Assembly: GCA_024698075.1 (NCBI GenBank)
Contig: JAILRP010000081.1
Span: forward strand, 1 to 38,611
Direction of reading: 5' to 3'
DNA length: 38,611 nucleotides
DNA from: Lachnospiraceae bacterium
GTDB taxonomy: Bacteria; Bacillota; Clostridia; Lachnospirales; Lachnospiraceae
How positions within the stretch are numbered: position 1 is the first letter of the stretch; each line of letters opens with the position of its first letter. Below are positions 33,621 to 38,611 of the stretch, in pieces. The notes below the pieces were generated by a model. That model ran no database searches. It was not told the DNA's origin and was given only the letters and a program-made list of their open reading frames with translations. Position numbers and translations under genes: made by a program.

Positions 33621-35693
33621 ATGAATAATAACCGAAAGATAAACAAACCGTTCGTTATATGGTTCATATTGTTTCTTGCCCTGTATATGACAGTGCTTTT
33701 TCTGGTCACTTCATCGGCCGGATCCGAAAGCGTCATAACCATCAGGGGCACCGATATCCCTGTCTCGGCATTTGCCGGCGTATTTTCATCCCTTGCCAAT
33801 ACGCTTTTGATCTTCATGGTCGTCTTTTTCCGGAAGCCCGGATTTATCACATCGATCATCATCATTATCTCACAGCTCCCCTTTATGGTCATGGATATCG
33901 TCTCCGGGCGGAGCTTATCCGGCCTTCCCGGGATCTTCGGAAATCTGTTTACCATCATTGCCGTAATAATCGTTTACCGGCGAAACAAAAAGATCAGTGA
34001 ATACCGAAAGATCGAGCTTGAACATGCGAACGACAGGCAGCTGTTCTCACAGCATCTGTTCGAGCAGACCGCAACCGCACTCGTAAACGCCATAGATGCC
34101 AAGGATGAGTATTCGAGGGGCCATTCCCTCCGTGTTGCCGAGTATTCCGAACGGATCGCCCGCAAGCTCGGAAAGAGTTCGGATGAATGTTATAAGATAT
34201 ACTACGCTGCTCTTCTTCACGATGTCGGAAAGATCGGCATCGATGACAGCATAATAAACAAGAAAGGCCGTCTTACTCCCGAAGAATACGAGGCCATCAA
34301 GCAGCATACCGTCATCGGCAATCAGATCCTGTCCTGGATCAACGAATATCCGTACCTCAGCATAGGAGCCCACTACCATCACGAACGCTACGACGGAAAG
34401 GGTTATCCCTCACAGCTTAAAGGCGAGGACATTCCCGAGATAGCAAGGATCATATCCGTTGCCGACGCATATGACGCCATGACCTCCAACAGGAGCTACC
34501 GTAAATCCATACCTCAGCAGCTGGTCCGCGAAGAGATCATCAAAGGAGCCGGCACCCAGTTCGACCCTGCCTTTGCAACCGTCATGCAGGAGCTTATAGA
34601 TCTCGATCCCGAATACCGCATGCGGGAGAGGAACTCTGTCCGCCAGCTGGCCGGCAGAAATGAGCTTAAGTGTGCCGAATACATGAGCAGCGTGTCTGAC
34701 GGCATACAGCTCACACGCAGCCCGGTCAAGATACATCTTGCCCATCATCCGGACGGTCCTTCAGACATGAGCCCGAACGTACCCTCGATAATACTTTTCG
34801 ACTCGCTTGACGGGCGCATCCATACTTCCGAGAAAGAGATCGCAGACCTTAATTATTTTGAATACTGTGTGGTAAGACTTGACGGTACGGCCGAAGGCAC
34901 CGGAGCAAGGGCCATTAAGACAGATATTCCCGGAAAGGAAGGGGACGATGTCATGCCGGCTGAGTCCGCTGTTTATGATATCGAGGCCGTTAAGTGCAGG
35001 GATCATGTACTGATCAGCATCAAAGACGGGGTAAAGACCGCTAACGTAACGGTCGCCCTTCCCGACAGTTCAAGGTTCGCGTTCATAAGCCTGACCGGCG
35101 AGCACTGTCTCATAAGCGATGTGATGATCGAAACTTCGGATGCTGTCATATCGGACAGCAACATCACAAGGATCGCCGACGAGATAAGCTATATAGACAG
35201 TCCCGAAGGCGACATTCCCAATGTGCAGATCGACGGTCACAGGACCGCTTATTCCAAAGGCATAATGATAGAGAACGGAGTCACGTTCACTTTCCATTCG
35301 ATGAGCCTGCCCACAGCGAGGCTCGTATGGCACTGTCCCTTTGTTGTCATATATTCTTCATCCGACGGAACGGTAACGGGAAGTGATTACCGTGAATATG
35401 CGGTTCTTCGTTTTGACGGGGAATGTTATACCGGAAATGCCGCTGCGGAAAATGAGCTGATCGTAAACCGGACTTACGATTTTACGGGATGGAATAATTG
35501 GAAAAAGGCCAATAAAGAAGGCATAGACTGCACGTTATCCCTAAGCCGGATCGATAATAAGATCATTACATTAACCGAAAATCTCGGGCTTTCAGTTAAG
35601 AACACGACCTCCATAAAATACGGATCCGATGCGATATATGCCGCACTGACCGGTGATCAGTGCGCACTGACCGGCATAAAGATCTCTAGGTGA
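33621..35693 (+). CDS. Membrane HD-GYP phosphodiesterase with duplicated C-terminal beta domain
   Basis: The 690-residue protein has four N-terminal transmembrane helices (about 10-29, 48-70, 74-94, 103-119), a short linker, and an HD-GYP domain at about 145-330. HDVGK (His200-Asp201) and HHERYDGKGYP (His253 onward) are intact, as expected of an active c-di-GMP phosphodiesterase. Residues about 345-690 are beta-rich and appear to be two related copies. ISLTGEHCLISDVMI in the first resembles YAALTGDQCALTGIKI in the second, and VVRLDG resembles VLRFDG. I do not recognise this module; its likely place is cytoplasmic. The gene ends overlapping the convergent HD gene by 8 bases. Confidence 0.9.
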   Translation: MNNNRKINKPFVIWFILFLALYMTVLFLVTSSAGSESVITIRGTDIPVSAFAGVFSSLANTLLIFMVVFFRKPGFITSIIIIISQLPFMVMDIVSGRSLSGLPGIFGNLFTIIAVIIVYRRNKKISEYRKIELEHANDRQLFSQHLFEQTATALVNAIDAKDEYSRGHSLRVAEYSERIARKLGKSSDECYKIYYAALLHDVGKIGIDDSIINKKGRLTPEEYEAIKQHTVIGNQILSWINEYPYLSIGAHYHHERYDGKGYPSQLKGEDIPEIARIISVADAYDAMTSNRSYRKSIPQQLVREEIIKGAGTQFDPAFATVMQELIDLDPEYRMRERNSVRQLAGRNELKCAEYMSSVSDGIQLTRSPVKIHLAHHPDGPSDMSPNVPSIILFDSLDGRIHTSEKEIADLNYFEYCVVRLDGTAEGTGARAIKTDIPGKEGDDVMPAESAVYDIEAVKCRDHVLISIKDGVKTANVTVALPDSSRFAFISLTGEHCLISDVMIETSDAVISDSNITRIADEISYIDSPEGDIPNVQIDGHRTAYSKGIMIENGVTFTFHSMSLPTARLVWHCPFVVIYSSSDGTVTGSDYREYAVLRFDGECYTGNAAAENELIVNRTYDFTGWNNWKKANKEGIDCTLSLSRIDNKIITLTENLGLSVKNTTSIKYGSDAIYAALTGDQCALTGIKISR
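35643..35674. repeat. GCACTGA direct and inverted repeats at the end of the HD-GYP gene
   Basis: GCACTGA occurs at 35643-35649, inverted as TCAGTGC at 35657-35663, and again directly at 35664-35670, followed by CCGG in both direct copies. The first two can form a 7-bp stem with a 7-nt loop. No T run follows. Since it also encodes ALTG twice in the protein, it may simply be a coding duplication. Confidence 0.4.
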
Positions 35694-36564
35694 ACTCTAT
35701 CTCCACTCTTTTCTGGGTGATCTGATAAGGTGAGCGCTCATCCGCCACCTGCCTGCAGTAATCAAGTGTCTTCTGCATTTTATCACGGACCTTCAAAAGC
35801 TCCGGTTTGATATCCTCTGCTTCCGCAGATGCCACCATTATGAATTCATCCCTGTTTGTGATCAGACTTCTGACTGCTTTTACTTTCATGTTCTCGATTA
35901 TCTGGATTTCATCTGTAAGGGATTCTATGTCATACAGAAGAATGGGATTTCTTGATGCAACGACATCTATCTCATCCGCTAAGCGGATAAGTGCCGAAAG
36001 GTAAGGAAGGCAGACCGTATTGCCGCCGGGAAGCTCATACTCCGGCGGGTATTCATTATCATCAAACAGGTCCGTTCTCCTGTGTCCTCGGGACGTCTGG
36101 ACTATTGCAAACAGATGCTCCTTCGAGGGTATGTCAAAAAGATCCGAATATTTTCTTATGAACAGTCCGCTGAACTCATGATGGAATTCCCGTACCACAT
36201 CTGCAACCGCTGCCCCCGGATGGCTCCCTATATACCGGTCACACGGAAGCATATCCTTAAACTCTTCATATTCCTTCATCCTTATCCCCATCCCGGAATC
36301 ATGAAGATAGCATGCAGACAGGAGTATATATATCTCGTCGGCGTTCATCATGCCTATCTGTTCGGGGCCGATAAGGACATTGCAGAAATCTATGACCGTC
36401 ATGCAGTGCAGCTGTGTATGGTCCGTATATTCCGGAAACAGTATCCTGAACCTGTCAAGGATATGCTGAAGCGCAAATTCGGTATCCGTTACCCTTCTGT
36501 GAAGATCGGGCGACAGGACAAGAAGCCTCTTTTCAAGGAGAAAATCCGTATTGCCACCGTTCAT
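35686..36564 (-). CDS. Soluble HD-domain metal-dependent phosphohydrolase-like protein
   Basis: The 292-residue protein has no membrane segment. An HD domain is visible, with the first His in DHTQLHCM (about His53), HD in CYLHDSGMG (His88-Asp89), and a later Asp in RLADEIDVV. The HDSGMG context suits a Cas3- or GTPase-associated-type HD hydrolase rather than HD-GYP, since the GYP motif is missing. The C-terminal third is helical and charged. Its ATG overlaps the stop of the MATE-ATPase gene by 4 bases, so both are made from one message. Substrate is unknown; nucleotides or phosphorylated signals are possible. Confidence 0.82.
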   Translation of the reverse strand: MNGGNTDFLLEKRLLVLSPDLHRRVTDTEFALQHILDRFRILFPEYTDHTQLHCMTVIDFCNVLIGPEQIGMMNADEIYILLSACYLHDSGMGIRMKEYEEFKDMLPCDRYIGSHPGAAVADVVREFHHEFSGLFIRKYSDLFDIPSKEHLFAIVQTSRGHRRTDLFDDNEYPPEYELPGGNTVCLPYLSALIRLADEIDVVASRNPILLYDIESLTDEIQIIENMKVKAVRSLITNRDEFIMVASAEAEDIKPELLKVRDKMQKTLDYCRQVADERSPYQITQKRVEIEFT

Positions 36565-38405
36565 GCAGCCTCCATCTTTATCGTGAGTACATTAAGTCCC
36601 ATAAGGTTCTGGTATTCCATCTGATCCGCTATAGTGCTTACCATCCTGAGGCCGATGTTCTTCGTGATATCTTCCCCGTCAAGAAGCTCTGCCCGCTCCT
36701 TCGGGTTGAAAGGAATACAGTCATCTTTGATCCTCAGTATGATCTCCCCGTTTTTATAGATCACTTTTGCCTCTATGACATGCTTCTTCCGGTCTTTGTA
36801 AAACCCGTGCCTTACTATGTTTCCTGCCATCTCTTCAAGACAGAGCGCGCTATAGTATGATCTTTTCTTATCAATATCATGACCATCGCAGAACGAATGG
36901 ACGGCCTCGGCGGTTCTTGAAACGCCTTCCATATCACTTATCCCCAGATACAGGCAGTCAGATTCCGGGACTCCGAAATCTTCACGAAGCAGAAGCCATT
37001 CATCCACGCTTTTCGGAAAATGCCTGTTGATAAACAGTACGTACCCCAGATTCAGAAGCAGCGTCATAACTATCCCTATGGGATTGGCAAGCCATACGCC
37101 AAGTGCACCTAAGATGGGTGCCAGTATTACGGAAGGTATGACCATCGAGAAAAATCCGTCAAATACCGACAGGATATCCACAAACAGATGATGGCCTGCG
37201 GCCTGAAGATAATTAGTGCATATCTGGCACAGGACAATGAGAGGAATGCAGCAAGAGAAGATCAGGAACAGCTGCCTGGTCAGCCTGTAAACCTCCGACA
37301 TGGTATCCGGGAAGAACAGTGATGTGACCGGCGCGGAAACCGACATTACTATGAGCGTTACCACGACCGACATCGGAAGCGCCTTTGAAAAAGATATCTT
37401 CATAAGGGTGTGGAGCGATCTTCTGTCTTCCTCGCCGATAGATACGCTGCAAAGCATCCGGACTGTGGCGCCGACGCCGAGTGCAAATGCTATGAAGAGC
37501 CCGGATATCATGGAATATGCCGATTGGGCGGACAGAGCATCCTCTCCGACCCAGTAGATCAGTATACGGTTTATCACAACAGACCTTACTGCAATGCACA
37601 TCACCAGAAGCGCACCGGGAAATCCTATCTTAAACAGAGGAAGGATATCCGGCCAGTTTATGGAAGCCCATCTGTAACGGAGCTGCGCCTTTTTGGTGAA
37701 GTAATACGGAACAAGTATGAGAAAATACACCCAGTTGCTTACCGCAGTGGCAAGCGCCAGTCCCATCGGCCCCCAGCCGAGGACTGCAACGAACACGATA
37801 TCCAGTATGATATTGGATGCCATCATTCCGGCAATTCCCGCATACCCCAGCCTGCTCTGTCTCTCCATCTGAAGGAAAGATGCTATCTGCTGTGCGAGCA
37901 TCTGCGGCACTATGCCCACCGCATATCCCAATATATAGCTTACAAGAAACGGCTTAAGGTCATCATTCGCCCCAAGGACCGCTGCAACGCTACCCGGAGC
38001 AGCAAAGCTTATGGCCGTAAGCAGTACCGAAAACATAAACGTGACCGAAAGGTTGAGCGAAAAGATGCTTTTTGTCTTGTTTATATCTCCCGTGCCCATC
38101 AGACGGCCGCATATCACGGAAGTGCCCCCGAGCATTACGCCTCCGAACGCATCCATGACCCGGACAAGCGAAAAATACAGGCCGACAACACCTACCGCTC
38201 CGGCATCAATGAATCTTCCCGCAATCGTGCCGTCGACGATCGAATTAACGGCTCCCATCGCCACGATGAGCACCTGTACCGGAAGCAGGCGGAAAAACAG
38301 GTCAGTCAGCATTTTGTTCTTATCTTTATCATTTCCCATGGCAGTTATGCATTCCATACAAAACAAATTCGGTATCTGATTTATGATTATATCATAGCCG
38401 GACAT
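36561..38405 (-). CDS. MATE-family transporter fused to an RsbW-like HATPase domain
   Basis: The protein has about 614 residues. Residues about 25-460 form a MATE-type transporter with twelve membrane helices, such as AVGVVGLYFSLVRVMDAFGG and WGPMGLALATAVSNW. Residues about 475-614 form a GHKL ATPase of the anti-sigma/serine-kinase class, with N box LCLEEMAGNIVRHGF, G1-like IKDDCIPFNP and G2 KNIGLRM. MATE pumps alone are about 450 residues, so this is a true fusion. The start at 38405 has AAGGA 9 nt upstream, but a strong extended -10 lies downstream of it at 38386, so the ATG at 38339 may be the real start. It is followed by an HD-domain gene with 4-base overlap. Confidence 0.88.
   Translation of the reverse strand: MSGYDIIINQIPNLFCMECITAMGNDKDKNKMLTDLFFRLLPVQVLIVAMGAVNSIVDGTIAGRFIDAGAVGVVGLYFSLVRVMDAFGGVMLGGTSVICGRLMGTGDINKTKSIFSLNLSVTFMFSVLLTAISFAAPGSVAAVLGANDDLKPFLVSYILGYAVGIVPQMLAQQIASFLQMERQSRLGYAGIAGMMASNIILDIVFVAVLGWGPMGLALATAVSNWVYFLILVPYYFTKKAQLRYRWASINWPDILPLFKIGFPGALLVMCIAVRSVVINRILIYWVGEDALSAQSAYSMISGLFIAFALGVGATVRMLCSVSIGEEDRRSLHTLMKISFSKALPMSVVVTLIVMSVSAPVTSLFFPDTMSEVYRLTRQLFLIFSCCIPLIVLCQICTNYLQAAGHHLFVDILSVFDGFFSMVIPSVILAPILGALGVWLANPIGIVMTLLLNLGYVLFINRHFPKSVDEWLLLREDFGVPESDCLYLGISDMEGVSRTAEAVHSFCDGHDIDKKRSYYSALCLEEMAGNIVRHGFYKDRKKHVIEAKVIYKNGEIILRIKDDCIPFNPKERAELLDGEDITKNIGLRMVSTIADQMEYQNLMGLNVLTIKMEAA
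38386..38394 (-). promoter_or_regulatory. Extended -10 promoter for the MATE-HATPase/HD unit
   Basis: The minus strand reads TGATATAAT, a consensus -10 with TGn extension. A -35 is not evident. Transcription would begin near 38379, which would exclude the upstream ATG at 38405 and favour initiation at 38357 or 38339. Confidence 0.4.
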
Positions 38406-38429
38406 CAAACCGCATCCTTATGGCATAAC

Positions 38430-38467
38430 AAAAAAAATACCTTCAGATTTAATCTGAAGGTATTTTT
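38430..38467 (-). terminator. Rho-independent terminator of the tRNA operon
   Basis: A near-perfect inverted repeat centred at 38450 pairs ATACCTTCAGA with TCTGAAGGTAT around a TTTAA loop, flanked by A and T runs. On the minus strand a run of eight T follows. It starts 5 bases after tRNA-Gly. The flanking A run could also let it work on the plus strand. Confidence 0.92.
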
Positions 38468-38471
38468 ACGA

Positions 38472-38542
38472 AGCAGGCGATGGGAATCGAACCCACGTAT
38501 CCAGCTTGGAAGGCTAGTGTTCTACCATTGAACCACGCCTGC
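38472..38542 (-). tRNA. tRNA-Gly (anticodon TCC)
   Basis: The 71-nt cloverleaf has a 7-bp acceptor stem (GCAGGCG with CGCCTGC), D arm GTTC-AATGGTA-GAAC, anticodon loop CTTCCAA, and T arm with loop TTCGATT. The discriminator base is T. CCA is not encoded and must be added by the cca product. Confidence 0.95.
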
Positions 38543-38546
38543 AAAG

Positions 38547-38611
<65 letters not shown>

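Noticed and set aside
37410-38531. Plus-strand open frame of 373 codons opposite the MATE fusion, running into tRNA-Gly
   Set aside because: It overlaps a confident gene, the tRNA terminator and part of the tRNA. The composition is Arg/His-rich shadow translation.

Overview
The window looks like a chromosomal segment of a Firmicute, most likely an anaerobic member of the Lachnospiraceae/Clostridia. The evidence is a class 1B PyrD with PyrK, a type 3 (short, archaeal-like) prolyl-tRNA synthetase, a reverse rubrerythrin, the ispE-GntR-DUF1934 gene order, AGGAGG-type ribosome binding sites, and several proteins of a kind I associate with Lachnospiraceae. Almost all of it is dense, co-directional housekeeping DNA on the minus strand. 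I see no insertion sequence, prophage, CRISPR array or integrase.

Layout: (1) 1-1733: the 5' part of a sugar-ABC-type substrate-binding lipoprotein gene (minus), a divergent AraC-type regulator (plus), and a 41-residue membrane protein gene with its own promoter. (2) 1741-3806: a GT2 glycosyltransferase and a secreted coiled-coil NlpC/P60 hydrolase, the latter with a stem-loop leader. (3) 3890-11967: a long minus-strand run in transcription order pyrK, pyrD, a charged helical protein, ispE, a GntR/FCD regulator, a DUF1934 protein, galU, a single-TM protein, a trigger-factor-like lipoprotein and asnS. pyrC diverges from pyrK, and their -35 boxes overlap. (4) 13384-27271: a second long minus-strand run in transcription order alaX-like, proS, ackA, cca, a PEGA-domain membrane protein, a 953-residue membrane/lipoprotein-like fusion, ddl, murF, degV and plsC. 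(5) 27341-30920: metal and redox block: copA with HMA domains at both ends, a short DtxR/MntR regulator and reverse rubrerythrin, with a clear terminator. (6) 30943-32331: two small co-directional proteins, one resembling the C-terminal part of flagellar cap protein FliD. (7) 32664-38405: a ZIP metal transporter, a membrane HD-GYP protein with a duplicated C-terminal domain, and a two-gene unit encoding a MATE transporter fused to an RsbW-like ATPase plus a soluble HD protein. (8) 38430-38611: tRNA-Phe (cut by the edge) and tRNA-Gly with a strong terminator.

How the genes work together: pyrC and pyrKD cover two consecutive steps of UMP synthesis. ddl and murF make and attach D-Ala-D-Ala in peptidoglycan synthesis, plsC makes phospholipid, galU makes UDP-glucose for the envelope, and NlpC/P60 remodels the wall. 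asnS, proS, alaX and cca serve translation.

The parts most likely to hold undescribed biology are the MATE-ATPase/HD pair, the 953-residue fusion with an internal lipobox, the possible internal start that would release a CopZ-like chaperone from copA, the FliD-like pair, the duplicated sensor-like domain of the HD-GYP protein, and the tiny membrane protein at 1608-1733. All functions are read from sequence motifs by eye. No database search was run.
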